Positions 31,289-44,125 of a DNA stretch of 64,000 bases are shown here, one piece after another. The notes below the pieces were generated by a model, which worked only from the letters and a program-made list of their open reading frames with translations, searched no databases and was not told where the DNA came from. Position numbers and translations under genes: made by a program. Within the stretch, counting starts at the first letter, position 1, and the number at the start of each line of letters is the position of its first letter. The DNA comes from Vibrio stylophorae (GTDB lineage: Bacteria > Pseudomonadota > Gammaproteobacteria > Enterobacterales > Vibrionaceae), in the NCBI RefSeq assembly GCF_921293875.1, contig NZ_CAKLDI010000001.1, forward strand, positions 62,001 to 126,000, in the 5' to 3' direction.

Positions 31289-31837
31289 ATGTCAGACGAT
31301 TCCCTTTTTTCCCATCACGAACACGCCCTTGAACAGCGCTGCCCTCAATGTGGCGGCGCTTTGCAATTTCGACAGAGCAAACATGGCCCATTTTTAGGCT
31401 GTGAGCATTATCCGCAGTGTGATTATATTCAGCCGCTGCACGGACAAGATGGGCAAATCATCAAAGAGCTAGATGTCCCCTGCCCCGCTTGCGCGCATCC
31501 TTTGGTCTTGCGTCGTGGCCGCTATGGCATGTTTATTGGTTGCAGTCAGTTCCCTGAGTGTCAGCACATTGAACCTATTGATAAGCCCGATGAAACTCAT
31601 TTGGCCTGCCCTGAGTGTGGTCGCGGTGAATTGTTGCAACGGAAATCACGTCATGGCAAAGCTTTTTATGCCTGCAATCAGTATCCGAAATGCCGCTTTG
31701 CAGTGAATCAAAAGCCAGTGGCGGGTCGTTGTCAGCAGTGTGGTTTTGGCTTATTGGTTGAGAAAAAAACAGCAGCAGGTATCAAATTAGTGTGTGCCGA
31801 GCGCCGTTGTGGTGCGCTGCAAACCGATGCCAGCTAG
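31289..31837 (+). CDS. yrdD: Topoisomerase-type zinc-ribbon protein YrdD
   Basis: 182 residues from the ATG at 31289. It is made of four zinc ribbons in a row: RCPQCGG with GCEHYPQC, PCPACAH with GCSQFPEC, ACPECGR with ACNQYPKC and RCQQCGF with VCAERRC. These match the C-terminal zinc domains of topoisomerase I but no catalytic domain is present. Single-stranded DNA binding is likely; the true role is unknown. Same position as in E. coli (dprA-smg-yrdD-tsaC-aroE), except that purEK is inserted before tsaC. Confidence 0.9.
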   Translation: MSDDSLFSHHEHALEQRCPQCGGALQFRQSKHGPFLGCEHYPQCDYIQPLHGQDGQIIKELDVPCPACAHPLVLRRGRYGMFIGCSQFPECQHIEPIDKPDETHLACPECGRGELLQRKSRHGKAFYACNQYPKCRFAVNQKPVAGRCQQCGFGLLVEKKTAAGIKLVCAERRCGALQTDAS

Positions 31838-31878
31838 CTTTTCCGAGCGCATATCAAAACGAACAAAAAACGAATATA

Positions 31879-31906
31879 AAAAAGCCGCGATCATTCGCGG
31901 CTTTTT
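31879..31906. terminator. Bidirectional terminator between yrdD and purK
   Basis: A 10 bp stem (AAAGCCGCGA / TCGCGGCTTT) flanked by A and T runs. Confidence 0.9.
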
Positions 31907-31929
31907 CGTCTTTGCCTGCAGTGCACCGA

Positions 31930-33066
31930 TTAATCGACGGCGTAGGCCATCTCTCTTGGCAGTGCTGGGAAGGCTTGTGCGTCAAGGTGACGACCGATGA
32001 TCGCCAGTGCTTGTTCAAGATGCGCGGCACTTTCCGCAGAGACATTGATATGCCCCATCTTGCGACCGGCGCGGCGCTCTTTGCCATACCAATGCACATG
32101 GCAATTGGTTTGCGCATAGACCGCATCTGCTAGGGAATCTTCACCAAGAATGTTGATCATTGCCGTTGGGCGAATCAACTGGGTACTGCCTAGTGGCAGA
32201 CCGCAAACCGCGCGCAGATGATTTTCAAATTGGCAGGTATCTGCGCCTTGCTGAGTCCAGTGACCTGAGTTATGAACGCGCGGTGCGATCTCATTGACCA
32301 GCAGATTGCCTGCGACATCAAAGAATTCAATGGCCAGCACGCCGACATAGTTCAAGCTGTTGGCGATGGCGGCAAACATATCACGCGCTTGCTGCTGCAC
32401 CGCTTCATTGCCCATGACGGCTGTAGATAGGTTGAGCACACCGTTGACATGTACGTTTTCAGTAATGGGATAGACCGCCACATTGCCTTCTACATCGCGC
32501 GCACCAATGAGTGAGACTTCGCGATCAAAGGGAACGAATTCCTCCGCGACAATGGCTTGGTTCGGTGTCGCAGTGAGAAATTCTGCCATTTCATCCCAAA
32601 TCGCATCGGCTTGTTCGGCGGTTTTGAGGCGCCACTGGCCTTTGCCGTCGTAACCGCCAAGGGCACTTTTCAGTACCATGGGTAGGCCAACATGGTTGAT
32701 CGCTTGCTCTAAATCTTGGCGCGAAGCCACTAATTGGTATTTGGCATTGGCAACACCAGCGCGATCCAGCAGGGCTTTTTCTAAGCGGCGATCGCCGCCG
32801 GCTTTGATGGCTTCCGGATTAGGTTGGAATTTGCCACTGGCAGCGCACAGGTCGAGCACGTCATAGGGAATATGTTCAAATTCAGCCGTGATCACCTGCA
32901 CCTGAGCGATGGCATCACCAAGGGTGAGGTCGTAATACGCTTGGGTGAGCGGATGGACCACACGATCTGTGGTGACATCATAGGCAATCACATCGATATT
33001 GAGCGGCGCACCGGCAAGTGCCATCATGCGTGCCAATTGGCCTGAGCCTAAAATCAGCACTTGCAT
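31930..33066 (-). CDS. purK: N5-carboxyaminoimidazole ribonucleotide synthase PurK
   Basis: 378 residues from the ATG at 33066 (E. coli 355). ATP-grasp enzyme that carboxylates AIR with bicarbonate in purine synthesis. GSGQLARM forms the N-terminal nucleotide-fold motif; [15 protein letters not shown] and [14 protein letters not shown] are ATP-grasp and active-site segments. GAGG precedes the ATG; the start lies one base after the purE stop, so the two are coupled. Confidence 0.97.
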   Translation of the reverse strand: MQVLILGSGQLARMMALAGAPLNIDVIAYDVTTDRVVHPLTQAYYDLTLGDAIAQVQVITAEFEHIPYDVLDLCAASGKFQPNPEAIKAGGDRRLEKALLDRAGVANAKYQLVASRQDLEQAINHVGLPMVLKSALGGYDGKGQWRLKTAEQADAIWDEMAEFLTATPNQAIVAEEFVPFDREVSLIGARDVEGNVAVYPITENVHVNGVLNLSTAVMGNEAVQQQARDMFAAIANSLNYVGVLAIEFFDVAGNLLVNEIAPRVHNSGHWTQQGADTCQFENHLRAVCGLPLGSTQLIRPTAMINILGEDSLADAVYAQTNCHVHWYGKERRAGRKMGHINVSAESAAHLEQALAIIGRHLDAQAFPALPREMAYAVD

Positions 33067-33067
33067 C

Positions 33068-33556
33068 TTAGGCATCCTCAGCAGGATTTGGGTTGGCCAG
33101 CACCATATCGGTTTGCTCTTTTCTAAAGGCATCGATCTGTGTCATGAGCTCAGGGGTGTGGGTCGCAATGATTTGCGCGGCAAGTAGGCCCGCATTGGCT
33201 GCGCCAGCTTCACCGATCGCAAGGGTGCCCACGGCGACACCTTTTGGCATTTGCACGATGGAAAGCAGTGAGTCCATCCCTTTGAGTGCGCGAGATTGCA
33301 CGGGCACACCAAGCACTGGCAAGCTGGTAAATGCTGCGGTCATGCCCGGCAGGTGCGCTGCACCGCCTGCGCCCGCGATGATCACCTTTATGCCACGGCT
33401 GGCAGCGCTTTCGGCATATTCTGCCAGTAAATGAGGGGTGCGATGCGCTGACACCACCTTGGTTTCGTAAGGAATATTGAAACGATCCAACATCTCTGCG
33501 GCATGCTGCATCGTTGGCCAATCCGACTTTGACCCCATGATAATTCCAACTTTCAT
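33068..33556 (-). CDS. purE: N5-CAIR mutase PurE
   Basis: 162 residues from the ATG at 33556, with a good AAAGGAG in front. Moves the carboxyl group from N5 to C4 of the imidazole ring. [13 protein letters not shown], the SAHRTP segment (with the catalytic His) and [12 protein letters not shown] are the class I PurE signatures. Upstream lie a TATAAT on the minus strand and a PurR operator. Confidence 0.97.
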   Translation of the reverse strand: MKVGIIMGSKSDWPTMQHAAEMLDRFNIPYETKVVSAHRTPHLLAEYAESAASRGIKVIIAGAGGAAHLPGMTAAFTSLPVLGVPVQSRALKGMDSLLSIVQMPKGVAVGTLAIGEAGAANAGLLAAQIIATHTPELMTQIDAFRKEQTDMVLANPNPAEDA

Positions 33557-33606
33557 TCCGAACTCCTTTACGCGAAACACTGGGCGATTGAACAAGAATT
33601 TGCCGC

Positions 33607-33612
33607 ATTATA
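33607..33612 (-). promoter_or_regulatory. Probable -10 element of purE
   Basis: TATAAT on the minus strand, about 50 bases upstream of the purE start. The matching -35 (TTTTCC, 17 bp away) is weak and lies inside the PurR operator. Confidence 0.5.
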
Positions 33613-33628
33613 CGGAAGTTCATCAGCA

Positions 33629-33644
33629 AGGAAAACGTTTGCGT
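33629..33644. promoter_or_regulatory. PurR operator upstream of purE
   Basis: Matches the 16-base Pur-box palindrome ACGCAAACGTTTGCGT at 14 positions, with the central AAACGTTTGCGT half intact. It overlaps the expected -35 region of the purE promoter, the place where PurR represses purEK in E. coli. Confidence 0.82.
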
Positions 33645-33768
33645 GATGGTTGTTTCACCTCATCTGACAAGGCATATGCGTCTACATTCTGTCACATCCT
33701 AGGCATGGTGTCTGACCCCTGAAACCGCTACACTAACCCATCTTATTTGTAACCATGTGAACCAGACA

Positions 33769-34335
33769 ATGCACAGCCACTTGATGAATCTTTCGCAAGC
33801 CGTCGACGCACTCAACGCCGATCAAGTCATTGCCTATCCAACCGAAGCTGTCTTTGGCGTGGGTTGTAACCCAGATAGTGAAGTTGCGGTGCAACGGTTA
33901 CTCGCACTTAAGCAGCGTCCCGTAGAAAAGGGACTGATTTTGATTGCTGCCGATTATGCGCAGCTTGCCAATTATGTCGATGATAGCCAGCTGACTGATG
34001 CCCAGCGCCAGCAAATTTTTGCTACATGGCCTGGCCCTGTCACTTGGGTGATGCCGGCGAAACCAAGCGTGCCCGCTTTTTTAACCGGTCAGTTTGATAC
34101 CATCGCGGTACGCGTGAGTCAGCATCCTTTGGTGCAAGCACTTTGCCAGCAATATGGTAAGCCGATTACCTCAACTAGTGCCAATTTGACCGGCCAGCCG
34201 GCTTGCCGTAGCGTCGAAGAGGTAAAAGCACAGCTGGGTGCCGATTTTTGTATTGTCGAAGGCGACACCGGAGCGCGCGCTAATCCCAGTGAAATTCGCG
34301 ACGCCAAAACAGGACAAGTACTACGCCAAGGATAA
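33769..34335 (+). CDS. tsaC: Threonylcarbamoyl-AMP synthase TsaC
   Basis: 188 residues from this ATG (E. coli 190). Makes threonylcarbamoyl-AMP for the t6A modification of ANN-decoding tRNAs. [34 protein letters not shown] and PSEIRD are conserved YrdC-domain segments. The start is not certain: a GTG at 33757 and an ATG at 33784 are also in frame and none has a clear ribosome-binding site. Confidence 0.93.
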   Translation: MHSHLMNLSQAVDALNADQVIAYPTEAVFGVGCNPDSEVAVQRLLALKQRPVEKGLILIAADYAQLANYVDDSQLTDAQRQQIFATWPGPVTWVMPAKPSVPAFLTGQFDTIAVRVSQHPLVQALCQQYGKPITSTSANLTGQPACRSVEEVKAQLGADFCIVEGDTGARANPSEIRDAKTGQVLRQG

Positions 34336-34373
34336 GGCGGGTCTTTTTGATCAGATAAACAAGGAATGAAATG

Positions 34374-35189
34374 ATGGATCAATATGCGGTCTTTGGCCAT
34401 CCCATTAGCCACTCGAAATCGCCTTATATTCACACCCTATTTGCGCAGCAAACGCAGCAGCAAATGGCTTACCAAGCCATGGATCCGCATCCACAATCTT
34501 TTGAGCAGGCGGCCCGCGAGTTTTTTGCGGCTGGCGGTAAGGGTTGTAATGTCACCCTGCCCTATAAAGAAGCGGCGTTTGCTTTTGCCGATCGATTGAC
34601 TGAGCGTGCGCAATTGGCCGGCGCAGTCAACACGCTAAAAAAACTCGATGATGGGGGCATTTTAGGGGACAACACCGATGGTGCTGGGTTGGTGGCCGAT
34701 TTGCTTGCCCAAGGCGCACCATTAAATGGTGGTCGTATTTTATTACTCGGTGCGGGCGGCGCAGCGCGTGGTGCCCTACTTCCGCTATTGGCGGAAAAGC
34801 CAGCACAATTGGTGATTGCCAATCGCACCCATGAAAAAGCACAGCAGCTTGCGCAGCAATTTTCCCCATGGGGCCCTATTGAGGCGCTCTCTTTTGCGCA
34901 GGTGATGGGGCCATTTGATTGCATCATCAATTCAACCTCAGCCAGTATTCAAGGTGAAGTACCGCCGATTGCCTCATCAACTGTGGCTGAGCACACCCTT
35001 TGCTACGATATGATGTATGGCAAAGAAACGGCATTTATTGCTTGGGCGAAGTTGCACGGTGCTCAGCGCTGCTTTGATGGTCTTGGTATGCTGGTGGGAC
35101 AAGCGGCGGAAAGTTTTATGCTATGGCGCGGATTACGCCCTGGCAGCAAGCAAGTGTTGCGTGAATTACGCAAGGCATTGGTAGTTTAA
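34374..35189 (+). CDS. aroE: Shikimate dehydrogenase AroE
   Basis: 271 residues (272 if the adjoining ATG at 34371 is used). NADPH-dependent reduction of dehydroshikimate in aromatic amino acid synthesis. SHSKSP shikimate site, CNVTLPYKE with the catalytic Lys, NTDGAG with the catalytic Asp, and the [10 protein letters not shown] Rossmann motif are all present. AAGGA at 34361-34365 favours the second ATG. Confidence 0.96.
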   Translation: MDQYAVFGHPISHSKSPYIHTLFAQQTQQQMAYQAMDPHPQSFEQAAREFFAAGGKGCNVTLPYKEAAFAFADRLTERAQLAGAVNTLKKLDDGGILGDNTDGAGLVADLLAQGAPLNGGRILLLGAGGAARGALLPLLAEKPAQLVIANRTHEKAQQLAQQFSPWGPIEALSFAQVMGPFDCIINSTSASIQGEVPPIASSTVAEHTLCYDMMYGKETAFIAWAKLHGAQRCFDGLGMLVGQAAESFMLWRGLRPGSKQVLRELRKALVV

Positions 35190-35242
35190 TCTTGAACCAC
35201 GTGCGCCCATTGAACGGCCATGATTGAAGGTATGGTTCAAGA
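35190..35242 (+). repeat. 10-bp inverted repeat in front of yrdB
   Basis: TCTTGAACCA at 35190-35199 and TGGTTCAAGA at 35233-35242 are exact reverse complements, 33 bases apart. The second arm touches the AAGGAG of yrdB (35244-35249). Either a leader hairpin or a protein site. Confidence 0.8.
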
Positions 35243-35254
35243 TAAGGAGACGAT

Positions 35255-35515
35255 ATGAATCAAGCGATCCTCTTTCCTGATCGTGAACAGTGGCACGAAG
35301 CTCGTCAAATGGTGATCTTTCCAGTGCAAGTTAATGGCGCCTTGTTTGAATGTCACCTTAGCGCGGCATGGTTGAATCAACAAAGTGGCCAAAGCATTGA
35401 TGAGGGAAATGCCATCACTATTTTTCAGCAGCATCGATTTAGTGCTGAAGAGCTCGCAGAAGAAGCAATTGAAGATGATGCCATCGATGATGACGGCATC
35501 ATTTATCTTGGCTAA
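35255..35515 (+). CDS. yrdB: DUF1488 protein YrdB
   Basis: 86 residues; begins MNQAILFPDREQW, nearly identical to E. coli YrdB (85 residues). Function unknown. The second half is very acidic (EELAEEAIEDDAIDDDG). AAGGAG at 35244-35249. Follows aroE and runs towards yrdA, as in E. coli. Confidence 0.9.
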   Translation: MNQAILFPDREQWHEARQMVIFPVQVNGALFECHLSAAWLNQQSGQSIDEGNAITIFQQHRFSAEELAEEAIEDDAIDDDGIIYLG

Positions 35516-35525
35516 TTACAATTAG

Positions 35526-36074
35526 CTATTCATGAATGGCTTCTTTTAGATATTGTGCTTTAAGCGCCACATAGTTATCAGCTGAGCGTTGCAGCCAAGC
35601 AAGTTCGTCTTCAGTCAGGGGGCGAACTTGTTTCACCGGGCGACCCACATAAAGGTAGCCAGAGACGAGACGCTTATGCGGTGGCACTAAACTGCCGGCA
35701 CCGATCAGTACTTGCGACTCAATATACGCGCCATCTAACACCACACTACTCATGCCCACTAATACTTGGTTTTCAATCGTGCAGCCATGCAGCATCGCCT
35801 GATGGCCAACTGTCACATCATCACCAATCAATAATGGATGGCCTTCAGGGTTCTCTGCATTCTTATGAGTGACATGTAGCACCGTACCATCTTGAATGTT
35901 GCTGCGCGCGCCAATACGAATATGGTTTACGTCCCCTCTTGCAGCGACCAAGGGCCAAATGCTGGCATCAGCACCAATATGAATATCGCCAACCAAAACG
36001 GCGCTGCTATCTATATAGACACGCTCACCAAGGGTGGGATAAATGGATTGAAATGAACGTAAAGAAGCATGCAT
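35526..36074 (-). CDS. yrdA: Gamma-carbonic-anhydrase-like hexapeptide protein YrdA
   Basis: 182 residues of left-handed beta-helix (hexapeptide repeat) fold; the likely metal ligands are the histidines in LHVTH, VGHQ and MLHGC. Aligns well with E. coli YrdA (184). Enzymatic activity in this group is often absent or unproven. GGAG lies eight bases before the ATG. Next to a ribosomal RNA operon, as at E. coli rrnD. Confidence 0.94.
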   Translation of the reverse strand: MHASLRSFQSIYPTLGERVYIDSSAVLVGDIHIGADASIWPLVAARGDVNHIRIGARSNIQDGTVLHVTHKNAENPEGHPLLIGDDVTVGHQAMLHGCTIENQVLVGMSSVVLDGAYIESQVLIGAGSLVPPHKRLVSGYLYVGRPVKQVRPLTEDELAWLQRSADNYVALKAQYLKEAIHE

Positions 36075-36265
36075 TTAAAATCTCCAATAGTCGATGCGCC
36101 GCTAAAATTGGCCAAATGGGTTCGAGATGCGGTGTGGCACGGGATTTTCTGTAGTATTTATGGCTAAATAAGCACCATTTTAGCGTGATAAAATAGCGAA
36201 AATTGGCTTTTTGGGCGATTTGAGCGTCAAACACAAAAAAAAGCGGATTTTTTTCACAAAAAGGG
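36075..36265 (+). other. AT-rich upstream region of the rRNA operon
   Basis: No gene seen. The stretch has several A and T tracts, which fits an UP-element/Fis-binding region in front of rrn promoters, but I cannot point to a defined site. Confidence 0.4.
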
Positions 36266-36293
36266 TTGCCAAAGAAAATCGTCGCCCTATAAT
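36266..36293 (+). promoter_or_regulatory. rRNA promoter, most upstream
   Basis: TTGCCA (36266-36271), 16 bp spacer, TATAAT (36288-36293), then a GC-rich discriminator (GCGACCCC). The 16 bp spacing and GC-rich discriminator are typical of rrn P1 promoters under growth-rate and ppGpp control. Confidence 0.8.
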
Positions 36294-36381
36294 GCGACCC
36301 CACTGACACGGCGGACGCAAACAAAGCACGAAGCCAGAGCCAGTAAGGCTTGAAGCTGAAAAAGAAAATTCAAAAAAGTGT

Positions 36382-36409
36382 TTGACACTGACTTTCTTCT
36401 CAGTAGAAT
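36382..36409 (+). promoter_or_regulatory. rRNA promoter, middle
   Basis: TTGACA (36382-36387), 16 bp spacer, TAGAAT (36404-36409) and a GGCCGCC discriminator. Confidence 0.85.
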
Positions 36410-36508
36410 GGCCGCCTCGCTTAAGGGTGATGCGAATCACTAAAAAGCGAAGTCAACAAGATGTTTTTGATTTCGAGAGTGACTCGAAAATAAATTGAAA
36501 ATTTCTTC

Positions 36509-36536
36509 TTGACTTCAAGTTAGGAAAGCGTAAGAT
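36509..36536 (+). promoter_or_regulatory. rRNA promoter, nearest to 16S
   Basis: TTGACT (36509-36514), 16 bp spacer, TAAGAT (36531-36536) and a CGCCTCCC discriminator. Confidence 0.85.
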
Positions 36537-36551
36537 ACGCCTCCCTGACAA

Positions 36552-36585
36552 ATCAGCGAAGCTGCTGAGTCAACGCTCTTTAACA
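36552..36585 (+). promoter_or_regulatory. rrn antitermination site (boxB-like hairpin and boxA)
   Basis: A small hairpin, CAGC-GAA-GCTG, is followed by GCTCTTTAACA (36575-36585), the rrn boxA bound by NusB/NusE. A second boxA-like TGCTCTTTAA lies before 23S at 38613-38622. Confidence 0.8.
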
Positions 36586-36590
36586 ATGTA

Positions 36591-36613
36591 ACCAATCAAT
36601 CTGTGTGGGCACT
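36591..36613 (+). other. 5' arm of the 16S RNase III processing stem
   Basis: ACCAATCAATCTGTGTGGGC and the next bases pair, with only two irregularities, with 38320-38343 beyond the 16S 3' end. Confidence 0.85.
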
Positions 36614-36749
36614 CGTTATTGATAGTCGAAAGATTTAAATCAATGAGCTGAGTGACCAAACAAATCGAAAGATTTGGCACAGTCAATTCACATTACGATA
36701 GTAATGTAATCAGTATTCATTGAGTCGGTCGAAAGACCAAAAAAACTTT

Positions 36750-38302
<1,553 letters not shown>

Positions 38303-38367
38303 CCTAAAGACTACTGACAAGTGTCCACACAGATTGATTTGGTTATAAAGTACGAGCAACGCTTATT

Positions 38368-38444
<77 letters not shown>

Positions 38445-38483
38445 ATTCTTCTCCAGAAAGAATTGGATGTAAGCGAAATATTT

Positions 38484-38559
38484 GGGGCTATAGCTCAGCT
38501 GGGAGAGCGCTTGATTTGCATTCAAGAGGTCTGCGGTTCGATCCCGCATAGCTCCACCA
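38484..38559 (+). tRNA. tRNA-Ala (TGC)
   Basis: 76 bases with encoded CCA, anticodon TGC at 38517-38519, T-arm GGTTCGATCCC. The Ile-Ala pair is the usual spacer content of one class of gammaproteobacterial rrn operons. Confidence 0.98.
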
Positions 38560-38798
38560 TCTTTAAACGCATTTGCTTAAGTGCTTTTAAAAATGGTTTC
38601 GAAAGAAACACATGCTCTTTAAAAATTTGGAAAGCTGACTAGTAAATTCATTTGAATGTAAGTTCAATGAATAACTAAAAATGTTTATTCATATACCCAT
38701 ATGAATAAACGAGTTCTCAAAAACACAATCAAGTGTCTTGAGTACGGCGAAAACTAGAAATCTTGGTGACTGTTCATATAGCCCTCTTCGGGTTGTAT
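38560..38798 (+). other. Spacer between tRNA-Ala and 23S
   Basis: Holds a boxA-like element (38613-38622) and, at 38780-38798, the 5' arm of the 23S processing stem, which pairs with 41689-41707 after 23S (CCCTCTT...TTGTATGG with CCATACAA...AAGAGGG). No gene seen. Confidence 0.8.
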
Positions 38799-41688
<2,890 letters not shown>

Positions 41689-41782
41689 TACAACACCCAA
41701 GAGGGTTTTACGTACACAAGCTTGATTGTGTTGAGAACGAAGCAAGAACTAGTCGAATAAAGCTTTCCAGATTTAACAAATT

Positions 41783-41902
41783 TGCTTGGCGGCCATAGCG
41801 CTGTGGACCCACCTGATTCCATGCCGAACTCAGAAGTGAAACGCAGCTGCGCCGATGGTAGTGTGGGGCTTCCCCATGTGAGAGTAGGTCACCGCCAGGC
41901 TT
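41783..41902 (+). rRNA. rrf: 5S ribosomal RNA
   Basis: 120 bases, TGCTTGGCGG at the 5' end pairing with CCGCCAGGC at the 3' end; loop C and the CCGAACTCAGAAGTGAAACG core match bacterial 5S. Single copy; no tRNA follows. Confidence 0.97.
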
Positions 41903-41910
41903 CAAATTCG

Positions 41911-41944
41911 AAAAAGCCCTTCACGAAAGTGAAGGGCTTTTTTT
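41911..41944 (+). terminator. Terminator of the rRNA operon
   Basis: A 12 bp stem (AAGCCCTTCAC / GTGAAGGGCTT plus flank) with a GAAA loop and T7. The 41945-42168 stretch after it holds no recognisable gene, only the yigL leader. Confidence 0.93.
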
Positions 41945-42168
41945 CGTCTTCGATTTCTGCTCGCATCGTAATATGCGTCGTGGTTTTACTTTTCATCCTC
42001 TATTTTTATCTAGATTTGTGTTTTTTGAAGGAAATTGATGTTTCAAACATTCAGCGGATGCGTGATTTGTATCACTTTCTGAAGGATTGGCGATCATGAT
42101 TTCAGTGATTGAATTCGCTAAACTGACAGCGGCTAATTTCTTTGGGCCCAAGTTAATTTGAGGACGTC

Positions 42169-42975
42169 ATGTATAAAATTATCGCATCTGATCTCGATGG
42201 CACCTTGTTAAATCAAGACCGCATCATTGCCCCATTCACTAAATCTGTTCTATCAGAGCTCGTTGCTGCGGGTAAGATTTTTGTGTTTGCAACTGGGCGT
42301 CATTATGTTGATGTTGCGAATTTCCGCAGAGAGCTGGGCTTGCCTGCATATATGATTACCTCAAATGGTGCGCGAGTGCATGGCCCTGATGATGAGGTGG
42401 TCAAGCAGCATGACTTACTACCGCAGCAGGTTGAGCCTGTGGTTGCAATTGCTGATGGCGATGACAATATCCATATTCATATCTATACCGATCAGGGTTG
42501 GTTGATCAGTGAAGATGACCCTGAGTTACGTCACTTCCATGATGATAGTGGCTTCTATTATGAAGTGTTTGATCGTCACAACTTGCCGACCGAATCCGTA
42601 TGCAAAATCTTCTTTATCAGTAAAGATCGCAGTCATGAAGCACTGCTAGATCTTGAAAAACGTTTGTTAGCGACTTTTGGTGATGATTTGGCGATCTGTT
42701 TTTCAACGCCAAATTGCCTTGAAGTGAACGCCAAAGGTGTGTCTAAAGGTAGTGCATTGGCTGAGGTAGCCGCGCGCCATGGTTGTACGCTTGCGGATTG
42801 CATTGCCTTTGGCGATGGGATGAATGACGAAGTGATGCTCGCGAGCACCGGTAAGGGGCTGATTATGGCTGACGCGCATGATCGCTTAAAAGCTGCATTA
42901 CCCAATCATGAAGTGATTGGTAGCAACAAAGAGGAAGGCGTTGCCCAATATCTACAGGCACATTTTCTGAAATAA
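42169..42975 (+). CDS. yigL: HAD-family (Cof-type) phosphatase YigL
   Basis: 268 residues, HAD subclass IIB. Motif I is ASDLDGTLL with nucleophile D8 and acid D10; motif II lies in ATGRH/MITSNGA; motif IV is AFGDGMNDEVM. Close throughout to E. coli YigL (266), a phosphatase active on pyridoxal phosphate and sugar phosphates and known as a target of the sRNA SgrS. GAGGA before the ATG. Confidence 0.92.
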   Translation: MYKIIASDLDGTLLNQDRIIAPFTKSVLSELVAAGKIFVFATGRHYVDVANFRRELGLPAYMITSNGARVHGPDDEVVKQHDLLPQQVEPVVAIADGDDNIHIHIYTDQGWLISEDDPELRHFHDDSGFYYEVFDRHNLPTESVCKIFFISKDRSHEALLDLEKRLLATFGDDLAICFSTPNCLEVNAKGVSKGSALAEVAARHGCTLADCIAFGDGMNDEVMLASTGKGLIMADAHDRLKAALPNHEVIGSNKEEGVAQYLQAHFLK

Positions 42976-42995
42976 TTGCTTGGTTTTGGTGCAAT

Positions 42996-43021
42996 AAAAA
43001 AGGCGCATAGGCGCCTTTTTT
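42996..43021. terminator. Bidirectional terminator between yigL and rarD
   Basis: Stem AAAAAGGCGC / GCGCCTTTTT with a four-base loop and A and T runs. Confidence 0.9.
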
Positions 43022-43055
43022 GTTGCTCTAAATTGATGCTTATCGATTATATCGC

Positions 43056-43970
43056 TTATTGCGAAAGGGCTCGTTTGGCTTTACGCATCCGTTTATGCTG
43101 GCGCAGTGCATCCAGACTAAAGACCAGCAATGCAGCCCAAATAAAGACAAAGGTGAAGCCCTTAGAAAGCGAAAAAGGTTCGTTGTAGACCAAAATGGCT
43201 AGCATAAACATCAAGCTTGGACCGATATATTGGAAAAATCCTAAGGTCGAAAGCGGCAGTCGAGTCGCAGCTGCGGTAAAGCAAAGCAGTGGCAGCATGG
43301 TGATTAAGCCGGCACTGAGTAGTAATAGGTTCAGCGTCCAGCTGTTTTGACTCAGATCGCTGGTCGGGCTATTGGCAAAGAGCGCGAGATAGCCCAGCGC
43401 CACTGGAAAGAGCACTAAGGTTTCGATAAATAGACCACTTTGCGCGCCTAAATTGACCTTTTTACGTAACAAACCATAGATGCCAAAGCTGCAGGCAAGT
43501 ACCAAAGCAACCCAAGGAAGGGAACCAAATTGATAGAGCTCGAGACTCACCCCAGTTGCAGCAAGTGCTACGGCACCCCACTGCCAAGGCCGCAAGCGTT
43601 CGCCAAGAAATAGCATCCCTAGCACCACATTAACCAGCGGGTTGATAAAATAGCCTAGGCTGGCATCTATCATATGACCATGGTTGACCGCCCAAATAAA
43701 GACCAGCCAGTTGACGCCGATAATACAGGCACTCACAAAGAGAATCGCCATCTGCTTGGGTTGGCGGAGTAATTGGCGAATATAGCCCCAATTGCGTCCG
43801 CAGCTGATCAGCACAATTAACAGAATGAGTGACCAAATGATGCGGTGGCTCACCACTTCAAGGGCGGGGACTTGTTCCAGAGCGCGAAAATAGATGGGCG
43901 CAATACCCCACATGGTATAAGCCGCTAATGCCAGTAGCACGCCTTGTCGCGTGGATGCTTCTTGTGTCAT
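43056..43970 (-). CDS. rarD: EamA-type transporter RarD
   Basis: 304 residues, ten membrane segments. GVLLALAAYTMWGIAPIYFR at the start and the SLGYFINPLVNVVLGMLFLGERL segment are RarD signatures within the EamA family. Substrate unknown, although the Pseudomonas name comes from chloramphenicol sensitivity. In Vibrio and E. coli it lies near yigL/recQ. Confidence 0.92.
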   Translation of the reverse strand: MTQEASTRQGVLLALAAYTMWGIAPIYFRALEQVPALEVVSHRIIWSLILLIVLISCGRNWGYIRQLLRQPKQMAILFVSACIIGVNWLVFIWAVNHGHMIDASLGYFINPLVNVVLGMLFLGERLRPWQWGAVALAATGVSLELYQFGSLPWVALVLACSFGIYGLLRKKVNLGAQSGLFIETLVLFPVALGYLALFANSPTSDLSQNSWTLNLLLLSAGLITMLPLLCFTAAATRLPLSTLGFFQYIGPSLMFMLAILVYNEPFSLSKGFTFVFIWAALLVFSLDALRQHKRMRKAKRALSQ

Positions 43971-44125
43971 AGAAAATGTTATAAAAACAGGGATTAGATT
44001 CTATTTTGCACCAATTGGGGTGATTTGCCTTTATATATCGTATAGTGCTCGGCAGAAAAAATGCACAGCTGTTGGTTGGAGCCAGCGACGATGCTCGCTA
44101 CAATACGCCGCTGCAATCTCAATCA

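Noticed and set aside
41782-42099. Open frame starting in 5S rRNA and running into the yigL leader
   Set aside because: It begins inside an rRNA gene, has no ribosome-binding site and spans the rRNA terminator.
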